Shown: positions 44,901 to 57,483, counted from the first letter of the stretch. The stretch: 64,000 bases of DNA from Lumbricus terrestris (GCA_949752735.1 OX457036.1:10583609-10647608); one strand, 5' to 3'. Notes: generated from the sequence alone by a model not told the origin. Numbers and translations are program-made.

Positions 44901-47900
44901 TATTTAAGTCTGTGTTGAAACATGACTTGGTTCTTGCCGTTAAAGTCGTTATTTTATTGGAATTATTTTCTAAGCATTTGCTGCTTGCTTATTTTTCTTA
45001 AATTCAGATTGAGATATTTATTATGGATTGTTTTTCGGCAACTAATAATGGTTATTGTTGCAAGAATATTAATTTTTGTGAAAAAATTAATAACTTGATC
45101 TTAATACAAGCAATACATCTTAATGTATCATATATGCAATTATATATAATGTAATATTTTATATTGTCTGGGATATTGTCTGTCTATTATTTTATTATGT
45201 AAAAACTGAAACCTACATTTCCTAGCTTTCTGACTTTTCCGTTAGTAATGCTTTATGATGCTAGACAAGTTCACAGTGTAGAGAGCACTTGACGTGTTCC
45301 AGAAAAACTAATGATTTATTAATTTACCTTGTTTTTATCTGACAGGGTTCTGTCTGCCTTAGCGCACTGGTCGCCTATTTTTGGTGAAACAGAATATTTG
45401 CCTCTTCTTGCGTTTCCTTTCGTCAAACTCTTCCAGAACAATCAACTCGTCTGCTTCGAAATGATTGCTACAATTCTAAGTAAGCTGCCGAGTGCTAAGT
45501 AAAATTGTCAAATTTTGCAAATCTGTAACTGTTAATTTTCAGTTTTTTTTCTTATAGTCATTGATTGAGGACTAAAATTTTGTGGAGAGCATCATCAACT
45601 GTAGGCCTAGTGCAATTACGGTATACATATAAGTATGCAATTGTAATTGAACATTTATAAAGCGCCGCTCACAGATTCAGTAGCGCTCCCGACCCCAGCT
45701 AGTGCTCCCACCATCAAATAAAATAGTCTTCAAGCGTTTACGAAACAAGGGAAGGAGCTCAAGTCATATCTTGTGGGGAAGGCGATTCCAACAAGAAAGA
45801 CCAACATAAACAAAGCTTCTAGAATGGGCCGTAACTCCACGCATGCTAGGGACAACAAGTAGGCCATTAGTAGCCATGTAAGAACGTAGAAAGGTCGGAA
45901 TGTAGTTAAAGAAATTTATTAAGGTTTAACACTTTCACAAATTTAAAGTGAACGTGCATCTTAGTGTACAGGTACTTTACCAATGCATTATATCCATGCA
46001 AGAATCAATCGTTCATACAAGATATGCAAATATTCAATTAAGTTCTTACATCAACAGCCACTTCCACATGTGTTTACATTGTTGTGCACAGTGCCTGTTG
46101 AGCGGACTGACTATGTTGAGTGGTCTGATTATGTGGTCGATAATTTTTATTATTGAAAAAATCATTGGTATTTTTAGTGATGTTTTAAGTGCGTGGTTTG
46201 CAGCTCGAGTAATGCTTTTTTGGTGTTCTTTCAGCATCGTGGTGTCAACATTGGTTTGAGTATTTTCCGAATCCTCCGATCAACATGCTTGGTCTCGTTG
46301 AGAACGTATTCGCTTATCACGACAAAGAGCTGCTTCAACATTTCATTAAGTACAACATCAATTCACAGGTAACCTGCTGGAAAATCTTGAGAAAAACAAT
46401 GTTTGATACACTTGTTTTTCAGTAGTAATGATTATGACAATCTATATCATGCCGTTACACAGCCATGACATTACCAGGGCACATATTTATATTGGCATCA
46501 GCAGCTGCTCTCATCTGACAGTAGTAAGTCCCGCACCCTCATACACTGATGCACGCCCACCGCGTCTTCTCATGCCTTGAATCTCCACACTGAAATGTTC
46601 AGTCTTCTATGTGCACTTTGTGATACTGCACTGCATGTATCTCATGAAACATTCTCAAAGTCACTTAAGTCGCACTTGGTCAGAACTGTCGGGTAGCTGC
46701 GTTAAGCGCCTTCGTGAGGTTATTGTAAGGCGCTATATGTTATATAAATGTTCATATACAGTGCCGGCGCTAGCACCCCGTACCCCCGGCCGGGGGCCCC
46801 GAGTTTGAAAGGGGCCCCCAAATTTAGCTGGTCATTATGCCTATTTGTGACTGTACAGATCCGATCTGGTTCATGCCTCAACTAACCTTATGGCACTGCC
46901 AGTCTGCCATAGCAGACCTAATTCAAATATCAGTCTGCCATAGCAGACCTAATGCAAATATCATACTGATTTTGGGCGTAAGTATAAATCCATTTAAACT
47001 AACTCAGGCAATTTCGTCCACTTTCTCAAACACAACATTTATAAATTATTGTAACTTATTCTAATTGCTTATTGGATGAGGCCTCAAAATAAAACCTGCG
47101 TGAGGCCCAAACATTAAAGCATGTGTAGGGTCCCAGATGCCTTTGGTATGTGTCTGATCTCAAGTTTACAAGGGCCTCAAATGTAGCTGGTAAATGTACC
47201 TTTCATGACTGTTCATTCCTGAAACCACGCACCGAATTATGTTTTAACGCAAAGCATACAAAATAATATTACGCAAACTAATAGAGCATCTTTGCGGGGG
47301 TGGGGTGGACAGGGGCACGGCCCAACAATTTGTGGTTGGGACGGAATTCTTGCATCCCCAATATTTCAGAAATATTTCATAAGTTTCATCCACTGCCCAT
47401 CAATAATGATCAACTTTGTTAAGATGACAGCCTATAAATGCTACCATTACAGTTGGCAAATCGGACAAATTTAAACAATGGAGAGGGAACAGTCTGAAGT
47501 CCTAAACCACGACTAACAGCATTGAAAAATTAGTAATTTTTGTAAAGACGACGGCTTAAGATTCTACCATTACAGCATGGAAATTCCAAAAAAATTACAA
47601 TTGGGAGGGGACATTTATTGAAGTCTTACACCATATCTTTCAGCACTTATATTATGAGAAATTTTGCTGAGATGACAGTTTAAGGTATGGGGGCCTCAAG
47701 TTTTTTGTTGGGGGCCTCCGGTACCCTAGCGCCGGCACTGTTCATATACATACATACTTGCATACATACAGTGTTTGTAAAGCATTCTAGAGGTAGGATT
47801 GCTTTGAAGGTATTGTGTGAAGTGTCGCAGTTACAACAATTTGGCAATATACTTCTTATCCACCAGCTTTTCTTTTTGAGTGGTTGACCTGACTGCAATG

Positions 47901-50900
47901 TGGATTTGCTTCATGTCTTGGTCTGCAGACGCTGGTGTTACAGAAATCACAAATTGGTATGTGAGGCGGTGTCTTTCTTCTTTGTCTTCTTTAACTTTGC
48001 CTATTAAATTAATAATGCAAATTTATGCATAGCTGTTGGAGATCTTTCTGATTGGTTATGCTGTAGCCTATAGTCTGCCATGCACATAATGTTATGTAGA
48101 TTTATGCATGGCCTCTTCTCGAGACGTTCTTCTCAGAAGTTCTGACACGCGAGGAGTGGCTGAAGTTGGCTGACAACATCTTCAGCAACCAACCGTCTTT
48201 TGTTGTCATGGCCGCCGTATCCTACTGCGTTGTGGGTCGTGCTGCTCTTCTCAGATGCACAGAATTCGATGATTTCAAGGTATCAATCAATCAATCAATC
48301 AATCAGTTTTTATTGGTCCATGTGTAGGTATTTGAGCTTCATGGTATTGTATAACAATCAAGTGTGCTGGTTTAGTCTAAGTTTTTCTAAATCTAATTTT
48401 TATTGCTTTCCTGTAAAGTTCAATCCAAGCTGCACAAATGTTTGTAAAATCGTTGTTGATAGAATTTGTCTTTGAAAAGTGTTTCGTTGTCTGATTTCAA
48501 AATTTCAGAATGTGTTTTCTATTGAATTTTGATCACTTTTGTTTATGAGTAAGTATTTTTCCCATCATCAAATATGTCAGTATGTTTTTTTGCAGTTGGG
48601 GTTACTTGAAGGGATGCTATATAAGTCCCTAGAATAGATCTGCAACATTTGATTGAATGAATGGGGTGCCTATAGTCAAGCGATTGGGGTGGGGGGTTTG
48701 TCAGCTGAGGGGTTGGGAGTTGAAACATTACCAGGGCAGAAATTTTTTCAGAATTGCTCCATGTGTCTCCCCTGGCCAATTCACCCATAATGAGTGCACT
48801 TGATATACTCTATCAGTGCAAGAGAGACGGGTCAGTGGTCACCTGCCTTCATACACCAAAGTGAAATCTAGTGCCTCTTAATTCTATTAGACCCTAGTTA
48901 TGAATTCAGTCTTATAAATTGCACTTGTGATTTCTAACTGTCTCGGCCAACAATTATGCATTTGTAGCAGGCAGCTCATGTCCGTGACTTCGGTGCCTTA
49001 ATGTCTTTTAGTCCTACTGGTTCCTCCCATTGTTTGTCATTTTTTTCTTGCTCTTGTGTATCTTCAATACATCGTTATTGACATCTGCGTTCAATAAAAT
49101 TTATGGCTACATGGTTGTCATTATTATAAAGAAAATGAAGCTGCTAGCACTTGGGAGCCATGACTGCTTCAGAGGGTTAGCTTAACCCTTTGCCGACCAT
49201 AGTGTAGTAAATGGTATGAATATGTTTAGAATTGTCAGGTAGCTACATTAGGCACCTTCGTGAGGTTGCTGTTAAGGCACTATAATATGCATGGGAATCC
49301 TTATACCCTCGTTCGGTGTTGGGTTAATGGAGTTGTTCTCACTTCTTGTTCTTCTTAGTTGTTCTTGTTGTGTTCTAGTATTTCTTCCATCATCGAAATG
49401 CGATGAGTGTGACTCAGTTAGTAACGGAAGCGTACCACCTGCAAGAAACGACTCCAGACGATATCCATCCGCGTAATGTTCTCGACGACTTCTCCCCGCT
49501 CACCAAGGGGCAGTATCCGATCTTCAACAAATTTCCAAAGTTCATCGTCGACTTCCAGGTTGAAAACCGTTCTTAAAGAGATGATTTTTCTAGGAACGGC
49601 ATTTCATAAATGCTCTATAAAAATACACACATGTATATTTTATCACACTTATTTATATTTGCATGCGTGCTTGTATATGTATTTCAATGTACTGTTATAG
49701 TATCACTTACATTAAAGGCCACTTGAAAAGACTTGTAAATAGTCAGTTTAATTATGTACATATTAATTTGTGTGTATGCATTACTTCTAAATAATCTGTT
49801 ACATTGAAATATGAAAATGCAACTGTATGGACAATGAACTGATGAACTCTTATATAGCGTAATGTAATTATTACTTTTTCAAGACGCTAACGGCCATAAC
49901 GGTTATAAGATGTCGGTAAACATCTGGGATGTAAATAAATAATTGAAGCATTTACATTATTACATGCATGTTGTCTACATAATATTTACATAGGCCTTAA
50001 ATGCGCATAATTTGGATTTGGAATTTGATTGTGTGGTTGAACAGAAATATTTTTGAAAGATACATCCTGCATGGTGTTGCTTGAATAAGAGATGCATTTC
50101 GATTGCTATTGTAACTATTTTGATGTTTGTGTGAAATTGGTTTGGTCTTTATCAGTTGCTTTATTGAACGTTGTTTGCAAAGGTTCAAGAGAAGGATCGA
50201 ATACGGAAAGAAGAGGACGAATACCTCAAGCAGAAGTTTGTCTCACAGTAACTTCTAATCTAATCTAATCAGTAAATTCTTGTCTGATCTGAATATTTCT
50301 GTAGTGTCATTGTAACGTATAGTCAAATATATATTTCTAAATTATTTTATTTCTCATTTATTTTATTTAATATTTATTTTCTAATTTAATTAATAATTAC
50401 TCATTAAAATTTCTCGCTCTTCTTGTGATTGTTGTATTCAATTGGGGGTGGACTGGGAGCGCCCTGAGTTGGCAATCTTGAAGGGGTGCTATATATGTAA
50501 TCCCTGTAATAAATAAAACAAATTTATAAAGCGCTACTGAACAGTTCGGAAGTGCATGAATACATGCACATACACTCCTGACCCATCCAAGTCAGTGCTA
50601 TCAGTAAGACGTGTTGAATATAAAATACTTTTCATAGAAAATCTCCAGAATTCAATCGCAATTACTTGATAAAATTCCATTAGTTTGGTCTATATCTTAT
50701 TTTTCCTGACATTGTTTTACATTCCATTGTCTTTCCCTACCATAATTTACCACCATACTCTCTTTCAACTCTGTTTGTCACATTGAATGACGAATTGCAA
50801 GTTTCAAACCATGACGTTAAAGATGGAATAAATCAGTTTCAACTTTGACATCGGACATTGTTCTGTGTTCTTTGTTACAGAACTGCGAGCACAGAGTTGC

Positions 50901-53900
50901 GGATGCAGACGGAGAGGCGCCAGCAGGATGAAGAGGGATGGTATCGTCAGCAGCAGCTGCTTCAGGAGGCAGAGACGACAAGACGCCAACTCATCGCCAA
51001 AGAGGAGCAGAAGCTGACTGACCAAAGAACCAGGTATTAGGAATTGTTTTATGTATGTGTGTGTGTGTGTGTGCCTGTTTCTATACATGTGTGTGTTTTA
51101 TGTGGTTATATGTGTATGCATTCGTGTATGCTGGTATGTATGTTGTATACCGTACATCAGTGGTTCCCAACCTTTTTTGACTTGAGGGCCACTTTTTCTA
51201 AGTTGGAGGACACGAGGGCCACTTTTTCACAGTTGAAGGACATTAGGGGACCCCACGGTTAAAATCGTATTAACTAAAAGCATATAAAATTGTTTTAATC
51301 GATTCAAAATATAATGTTTGATGTTATTTATCTACATTTACATAAAATAATTTGTAATAGAAAATAATAATGTGTTCTATCATGTCCAAATTGTTAATTT
51401 TTTCATATATTTTTGATAATTCTTTTAGAGATGAGGGCCATTTTCTGAGGCCTGGCGGGCCACTTTTGGCCCGCGAGCCACGGGTTGGGAACCGCTGCCG
51501 TACATGTATGTATGACTGTGTGTATGTGTTTATGTGCCTGGTATGTGTATGCATTTATATATGTTTTTATGCATATTTGTATGTGTACATGGACTTGTAT
51601 GTTTGAATGTATGTGTGCATGTTTGTATTTATGCTCATGTATATGTATGTATGTGCACATGTGTGTTTGTGTGTATATATAACGTTACTTTACGTGTTTC
51701 CATCTCTACCTTTCTCAGGTTGGCTGCAATGAATCGTGAGATGAAGATGAAGGAGCTGCAGCTGTTGGATGCGACTCGCAGGAAGTTCATCAACTTTACT
51801 CAGCAGCAGAAGCAGACGGAACTCGCCCGATTGGACGACGAAATACGACGAAAAGTCAGCAGAATCTATATCACTGTATCACTGTTTAAACAGAAATTAT
51901 TCCACAGTTTTACACTTTGCTAAGTCGTTTTTTTAAATTATTTACCGTAATGTGTGGAAACTGTTGATGCTCTTTTAAATGAATTAATTAAAATCAATTT
52001 TAAAATCAAAATTGACATAAAAATAAATAAATTCTGTCAATTAATCACAATTGACACTTTGGAAATTGTCAGATTGATCGATAAAATTATTTTAATTGCC
52101 AGATGTTAGTGCATTTATTTGATTAGTATTAATCTAAAATAATCTAAATTAATTAAACTATTAATAATACCAATTGTTATGTTAATTGCATCGTGCATTG
52201 TTTCTATTGTTTCTTTGTTCAGGTAGCGCAGCGTGACACGGAGACTCGTGCAGCCGTCGAGGAGATTGAGATAAAAAATATGGAACTTCAGTTGCAGAAG
52301 AAACTCTTCGAACAGGTCAGCTGAGACAAATCTTCTCGAATCTTCTTTGCTGTTGCCTTGAGTTTGCAGATTTATGTTTTTGATTTGCATTAAACTGCTC
52401 TGTATGGTATTGATCAGTATTGAACTGGTTTGCATTAAACTACAAGGGTGCCGTTTGTGATGCGCCCTTGTAGCGATATGACCACGTTACGGCGCCATAT
52501 AAATTGTCGTTACTATTATTATTATTATTATTATTAAACTGCTTTGTTGTTGATTGAACTGATTTGCATTAAACTGCTACGCTGATGAATAGCAATCATT
52601 GTTTCTTTTGTCTGTCACAATGACTATTGTCCTGCAAACGTTTTTTAACTTGCGGCACACTCATCAGAGGAAATGCTTCTATTTTGGCACACCAATTAAG
52701 ATTTTTTATAATTACAAACCAACAGCATTGATTTCAGTTTGTCATAGTTTAAGCTTGTCATATAATAATGTAATGTAATTAGTAATTTGTATAGCGCCGC
52801 TCACAGCTGTGGCCATTCAGTAGTGCTCCCAGTGTAACAATCCCTACAGAAAAAATAAGTCTTGAGAAGAGAGGGAGATGTAGATAGTGATCTAGAAAGT
52901 AGAGTTTTGCGCAGAGTGGGGGGAAAAAGGGAATTCCAATGAGAGCCCAATGATGGTAAAGAATCGTGTTTGAGCAATAGTGGTCCAATATAAATCCAGG
53001 AATATCAAAACTAAAGCAGATGTTTGATTGACTTATCATCACTAATATGATGAATGAGTTTGGGTTTTCAAACATTGGGAAGGAAGCTGTTTCCATTCCC
53101 TACCTGCACAATTATTATGAAATTCTGTTTATCTGATTTTAAATTGTGTTTTATTGTTCGTTTTCTAATTGAATACATATTTAGTTTGGGATATTTAATT
53201 ATGGTAGGTTTTTTATTTTCAGTTTCAATCACAAATTTGTTTGTTCAATGCAGATGTAAAAACTTTGTCCAATGCTCTTTTTTTAACAAGGAGTTATACC
53301 GCGGCCACATTGATATTACGGAAAGACAGAAGGCTGAATTGGAGGCACAACACAGGCAAGAAGAAATCCAGCGATCTAAGGTACTCCGAGAACACGAGAC
53401 GGATAGACTGAAGGATCTGCAGACAAGAACAGTGCGTCTTTGTTTGAATTTATTCTTAAATTCCTCGTTTTATACACTCGGTGTTAGTTATTGTTTTTGC
53501 GTGGTAATATATTTCGTTTATTCAAGAAGGTTAAAGTGACGTACTGCAACTTATTACATGAAGATGGAAATGAGCTGCAAAACTCTAGGCTATGAAAAAG
53601 AGTTTTTACTTGTTAACACTGCAAACAGTCCTGAAGAGAGACGAAATTAAGGTCGTCTTTTATGGCAGTTCAAAGTCATGCAGTCTGGAGTGCAGAGCAT
53701 ATGGCCAGCGAACAATACGTTGAAACAATTGCTCGGAGTACGCAATTTAAGTTCCAGATGATACCCTGTCTGACGTCTGCTTCGTCCATCAAACGGTCAA
53801 TATTATCCGGGTGTCAAAGTTGTGCAGGAAGGTGTTAGTGTTTCAGTGGTGGATAGTCCTATTGTTATTCTTTTTACTTGAGATTAGTGTTCGATGGAGA

Positions 53901-56900
53901 TAAATGAACAGAAACAGAATGTCTTGTTAAATTGTTATGTCTTGTTGCTGTTCTTGCTGTGTTTAATTGCTACGAAAGCTACTGATTTCTTCTTCCTATT
54001 ATTATTTTTTTATCCGAGGTATCAATGGTCGCTCGGGATTTAGGAATAATTGATATTAAGAGCTGGAATTTAGGGTAAAGCTGGAAATTTGTCTTTAGGG
54101 TAAAGCTGGAAATTTGTCTTTAGGGTAAAGCTGGAAATTTGTCTTTAGGGTAAAGCTGGAAATTTGTCTTTAGGGTAAAGCTGGAAATTTTTCTTTAGGG
54201 TAGGGCCTCATCTTCATGGTTTGTAGGAAAGGTGCTTTTGAATGCGATCAAGTTATCCGATGTCAGGTATTTCCCTCCTGCCATTGGTAGGACGGTCAGG
54301 TCTTTTCTCATCTGATCGAAACAGGTTTCTTGGCACTGGGTATGTTATATTATTAATGATACACATAGAAATTAGTTGCTCTGAATTGGAATGAAGTGAG
54401 GTCATGTATGAGCTGTTTACTCTTTTCTTCGTTGCACGCAGAATTTACTGTTTGCCACACTGTTATTACGAATGTAAAGAAGCATCAAGCTGTGTTCTTT
54501 AATTATAGGCTCTACTTCGAGACCTGGCTGAAGCCGATCGCGATAACGAGGATGCTGACCGGAAGATGGACGTGGAATACTTGCGGAAGGTGGATGAACT
54601 GGAAGAGGAAAAGAGTCGAGTTACGGTTGGTTTGTTGGAAGAGTTACTCTGCCGGTACTGTAAAAGTAAAGAAATCAATCATAGAAGGAATAAAGTACAG
54701 TGTACTTGCATACATAGAAACATACAGGCCTGCGTGCATACATGCTCAAATTCCCTCAGTGGATAACATGCTGGATGTCTGCATTGGTATATGACGTTGC
54801 ATAGAAATTTCAGCCTCCCCATTCATGCGGCAACTTTGCTGTTCTACCTTGAATGTCTGACGCCATGCCATGGTTCCCTTCATTATCTGTTCAAGCTGAG
54901 CATCTTGTGTTCCTCGCCAGCGAACCTCCACAAGCTGTGCTTTCTCGGTCGCTGGCCCTGCCACCTGGAATGGGCTTCCTGGGGCACTTCATCTTGTGCC
55001 CAGAGATCACTTCATCTTCTTCTCTTGCTTTAAACCTGTCCTATTCAGTCAAGGTTGGATCAGAAACGCTTCTGAATAGATAGTGTTGTAGATTCAGTAT
55101 ATAGCAGCTACATGTATAATAAGAGCTCCTAATAAACAAAACTGCTATCGAATTTGAGCATAGAGGTATAATCCTAATCATGAAGCTCCAGATTAGATTA
55201 AATGTCGATGTTGATGATTATTGATCGGATGATTTACGTAGTTGAATGATATTTTATTAGATTTAAACTGTGGGGAACTAATTATGGAATATCACGAAGA
55301 ATTGTCTGTCTGTTATTTGTTTTGCAGATCGGTAGATTGGAGGAGGAAAATGAACGGCTTGAAGAGAATATTCGACAACTGATCAAAGAAACAGGAGCTA
55401 GAAAAGTAATATTTACAGAGACAAGTCTTGCTGAACGTTTGTAAAAGATGGATTTTAATTTTTATAAGACCCTTGAATGATTGATTGGTCCATCTATTGA
55501 TTAATCAAACGCTTCATGGAGCAATTAATGATTGAGTGATTTATCTGAGTCGTGCCATGAATGTTGACTCATGTTTGCCAATTTATATCGCCATCAAAAA
55601 GATTTTTGAACGAGTACCTGGTAGGTTTAAAGCTTACTTGGTTTATTGATTAACTGATTGTCAGTTTAAATATTGACTGATAAGCACTGTTCATCTGGCA
55701 TTCATTCATCACGCAATTTATGTAACACCCTTCATTAGCCTACTGAGATGTGCTCTCAGTTCAGCCACGGCCAGAGAGAAAGGTCTTGAGCAACTTGTAT
55801 AAACCACAAATTATAATTTATTACTCTGTTTCGATGTTTGTAGGAAGAATCCGCAAAGAGCAAATACGAATATCTTTCAACGCAACGTCTGCCTGGAGCA
55901 ACGTTGAAGCGCGCAGACGATTCTGTTGCTGACGGGGAACCAGATGAAGGCGGAAGTGGCGATGCGACTGATGATGACATGTTTAGTAAGTTCATGGCGT
56001 GCACATTTGGGGAAATAGTGCACACTGTCAATGGAGAAGTGGGGGGGTTTCAAATCAATGCCAAGGCAGAAAATTTCTGCTCACCCTAGCCAACTGCACT
56101 AATAATGAGTTCACTGGCCGTACATTGCCCCCATATATGCTGAGGCTGAGAAAATGAAGTCGCTGACACTTCATACTTTGGCTGCCTCGAGTCTGGCTTA
56201 TGGGACACTTCTTCTCCTGCTCCATCTCCTTCTCATTCATCTTCTCCTCCTCCTTCCTCTTAGTCAGTTAGTCATTGGTGCGAGTCGTTGTAGCAGTGCA
56301 ATTTTTTGTTGGTTCGTATTATACGGGGAAAATGAAGTCTGGTCTGTGAGCATGAACCTGCAATTGTTAGGCGAAAAAAATCTAGTGCACTGTTGATCAC
56401 TGCAATGTGTTGCATGTTTACGGCTCATCCATAATATTACGTATGCAGAAAATTGTATCTTCAACTCCTTCTCCTGTTGCAACTCGTGGTCATTTTGTGG
56501 TCTCCCCACCCTGGTAACAGGACAATTAATTCCCCACCCTGGACAATTACCACATTGGACAATTACCCCACAATTCTTTCAACATGGGGGTTATTGTCCG
56601 GGGTAATTGTCCTAGAACCCCACCCCTATTTGCACATACAAATAAGCTACTCTTTCCGCCCAACCTCTTGCAAAACGTAATTAGCTAAATTCATCTAGAA
56701 AACATTTATTTTTTCGAAGTCTACTGTTTACTTTTTGTTAAACATCGTATTTGCCAGCTAAGATTTGTTAACTGCTATGGTTTGCTGTTTAAATCTGAAC
56801 AGAATATTTAATTATATATTGAAATCAATTTCCGTTGGATGACAATAGGATAATACTAAGGAGTTATAAATAGGTTGATTAATGTGGATGTCATAATTAG

Positions 56901-57161
56901 ACATTTATTTTGCGTATATAAATTTTGCCGAGACCCCCTCCGCCCCTTCATGCGTATTGCATACGTAATAATATAAGAACATCCCCACATTGCATTTTTC
57001 ATGATTACAGCCAGTGTTGTTATTTTATGTGTTTTACAGTCTCTTTGCATCGCGGTCGTCGAACGTTTGACGAAGAGCAGCGAGTGATGGCTGACGTTCG
57101 ACGGTTACGTGAGACACTGGCTCAGAAAAATCGCCACAAAAAACCCGTTGCTCCGTACTGA
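38931..57161 (+). CDS. TBC1D31: TBC1 domain family member 31 (TBC1D31), 23 exons, complete
   Basis: Exons: 38931-39004, 39415-39570, 40165-40280, 40811-40989, 41865-42019, 42457-42616, 42955-43155, 43511-43660, 43942-44021, 44652-44798, 45346-45479, 46235-46368, 48100-48279, 49379-49558, 50183-50235, 50881-51033, 51719-51854, 52223-52315, 53291-53431, 54509-54625, 55328-55405, 55844-55985, 57040-57161. Phases match throughout and give 1026 aa (human about 1066). Residues about 28-345 form WD40 repeats (DYQGNIFVFDL, SVHASGRFAITTS, QLWDLDSFQRKRKL). About 410-690 is the TBC domain (KGYGEYPAKYR, LLAFPFVKLFQNNQL, WFEYFPNPP). About 683-940 is coiled coil, and a conserved ISLHRGRRTFDEE tail ends in VAPY. 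I do not see the IxxDxxR arginine-finger motif, so GAP activity is doubtful. Known family role: centriolar satellite/basal body scaffold needed for ciliogenesis. Intron 10 has a GC donor. Confidence 0.96.
39779..40081. mobile_element. hAT-type MITE in TBC1D31 intron 2
   Basis: Ends CAAGGGTGGATACAGA and TCTGGATCCGCCCCTG, with a perfect 8-bp duplication CAGTCAGT (39771-39778, 40082-40089). The 303-bp interior is non-coding. It sits about 80 bp upstream of the exon 3 acceptor. Confidence 0.88.
42050..42300. repeat. pyrimidine-rich minisatellite and hairpin in TBC1D31 intron 5
   Basis: Degenerate tandem units of about 35 bp with TTTTGTCTTGTCTTCCT run from about 42070 to 42210. A hairpin follows with arms CCGCTCCAAACAA and TTGTTTGGAGCGG (42252-42285). 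Several overlapping frames here are repeat artefacts. Confidence 0.75.
42771..42904. repeat. long imperfect palindrome in TBC1D31 intron 6
   Basis: Arms pair CAATATCTTGG with CCAAGATATTG, then CCACTGCATCCATCAGCTCT with AGAGCTGATGGATGCAGTGG, then CTTCGTGA with TCATGAAG. The fold has about 55 bp of stem with small interruptions. ATAAGTACTAT lies just outside the left arm and again in the loop. It may be a MITE or an RNA hairpin. It ends 50 bp before exon 7. Confidence 0.8.
43640..43830 (+). repeat. triplication of the exon 8 donor region of TBC1D31
   Basis: The last about 22 bp of exon 8 and about 45 bp of intron 8 (AATAGTCAGGATGCGGGAAT, GGTAGGTTCAGCA) are present three times. GT dinucleotides after the conserved GGAAT/GGGAT end fall at 43661, 43728 and 43808. 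Reading past the first donor meets an in-frame TAG within ten codons, so the first donor is taken. Confidence 0.9.
44799..44804 (+). promoter_or_regulatory. non-canonical GC splice donor of TBC1D31 intron 10
   Basis: Exon 10 ends CTC CAA CG and the next bases are GCAAGT. Only this cut restores LLRVLQR-VLSALAHW with exon 11 (starting at 45346 after GACAG). No GT nearby keeps the frame. GC-AG introns with an otherwise perfect AAGT consensus are a known minority class. Confidence 0.85.
45650..45920 (-). mobile_element. LINE 3' end in TBC1D31 intron 11
   Basis: Minus-strand tail ending AGCGCC...TTTATAAATG-type words, preceded by sequence similar to the LINE end at 52780-53060. It is heavily decayed. 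Confidence 0.55.
46450..46750 (+). mobile_element. SINE-like retroposon in TBC1D31 intron 12
   Basis: Contains ACATTACCAGGGCA and closes TCGGGTAGCTGCGTTAAGCG, CCTTCGTGAGGTTATTGTAA, GGCGCTATATGTTATATAAA. The same closing block recurs, diverged, at about 49232-49292. Confidence 0.6.
46759..47740. mobile_element. hAT-type element in TBC1D31 intron 12
   Basis: Ends CAGTGCCGGCGCTAGCACC and GGTACCCTAGCGCCGGCACTG-type complement, with a perfect 8-bp duplication TTCATATA (46751-46758, 47741-47748). The 982-bp interior is non-coding, with GGGGCCCC and internal repeats (CAGTCTGCCATAGCAGACCT twice, near 46900 and 46942). Confidence 0.9.
48280..48306 (+). repeat. (TCAA)n run overlapping the exon 13 donor of TBC1D31
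   Basis: The donor GTATCA is immediately followed by TCAATCAATCAATCAATC, so the 5' splice site has been partly built from, or invaded by, a tetranucleotide repeat. Confidence 0.85.
48650..48900 (+). mobile_element. SINE-like retroposon in TBC1D31 intron 13
   Basis: GTTGAAACATTACCAGGGCA, a CAGAAATTTTTTCAG block and CCAATTCACCCATAATGAGT resemble the repeat at 55995-56170 and part of 46450-46750. The family is unnamed. Confidence 0.5.
51158..51497. mobile_element. hAT-type MITE in TBC1D31 intron 16
   Basis: Ends CAGTGGTTCCCAACC and GGTTGGGAACCGCTG, with a perfect 8-bp duplication CCGTACAT (51150-51157, 51498-51505). GAGGGCCAC blocks occur at both ends. It lies inside a TG/TATG-rich stretch (51050-51690). 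Confidence 0.9.
52780..53060 (-). mobile_element. LINE 3' end in TBC1D31 intron 18
   Basis: The minus-strand tail (AGCGCCGCTCACAGCTGTGG read on the plus strand) is related to that at 45650-45920, with a preceding broken C-terminal region. No RT core. Confidence 0.6.
54058..54205. repeat. 25-bp minisatellite in TBC1D31 intron 19
   Basis: About five to six copies of AGGGTAAAGCTGGAAATTTG plus TCTTT in tandem. Sequence just upstream (about 54010-54060) resembles 3720-3780, marking another dispersed repeat. Confidence 0.9.
54850..55080 (+). mobile_element. LINE C-terminal remnant in TBC1D31 intron 20
   Basis: The translation contains CAFSVAGPATWNGLPGALHL followed by a Phe-rich tail. This matches the AFSVAGPxxWNSLP motif that ends many CR1/Jockey-group LINE ORFs. 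It is a short dead fragment. Confidence 0.75.
55995..56200 (+). mobile_element. SINE-like retroposon in TBC1D31 intron 22
   Basis: GCAGAAAATTTCTGCTCACC, CCAACTGCACTAATAATGAG and AAAATGAAGTCGCTGACACTT are shared, diverged, with repeats near 48650-48900, 49130 and 15640. It begins about 10 bp after the exon 22 donor. Confidence 0.5.
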
Positions 57162-57483
57162 CTGGATGGTTAGGGGTGCTTAAATGTCTAGCGTTGAGAA
57201 TTCGGTTTCTGGTAGACCTGTGCAAAGCCAACTCTGGTCACTCGTTTTATGCAACTCGTTTTATGCGGCTCGTTGTGTGCAACTCGTTTTACGAAACTCG
57301 TGTGTAACTCTCCGTATGAAACTCGTTTTGTGTAACTCTTTTGTTGTGCATTGTTTCATGTTGCTCAATGTGACCATCCCCAAATCGCTGAAATATGAAT
57401 CTATGGCACTTTTAAAATAATTTTTTTAATTAGTTAAGTTTATTTTTACGCTCTGCTTAATATTGCTGATGTCTAGAAATAAA
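57162..57483 (+). other. 3' UTR of TBC1D31 with AACTCGTTTTATGC repeats
   Basis: After the stop codon, at least six diverged copies of a unit of about 18 bp (TGCAACTCGTTTTATG) occupy about 57228-57345. A canonical AATAAA lies at 57478-57483, a plausible polyadenylation signal about 320 nt after the stop. Confidence 0.7.
57478..57483 (+). terminator. polyadenylation signal of TBC1D31
   Basis: AATAAA is followed by an A-run. It is the first canonical hexamer after the stop codon. The cleavage site is not identified. Confidence 0.6.
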
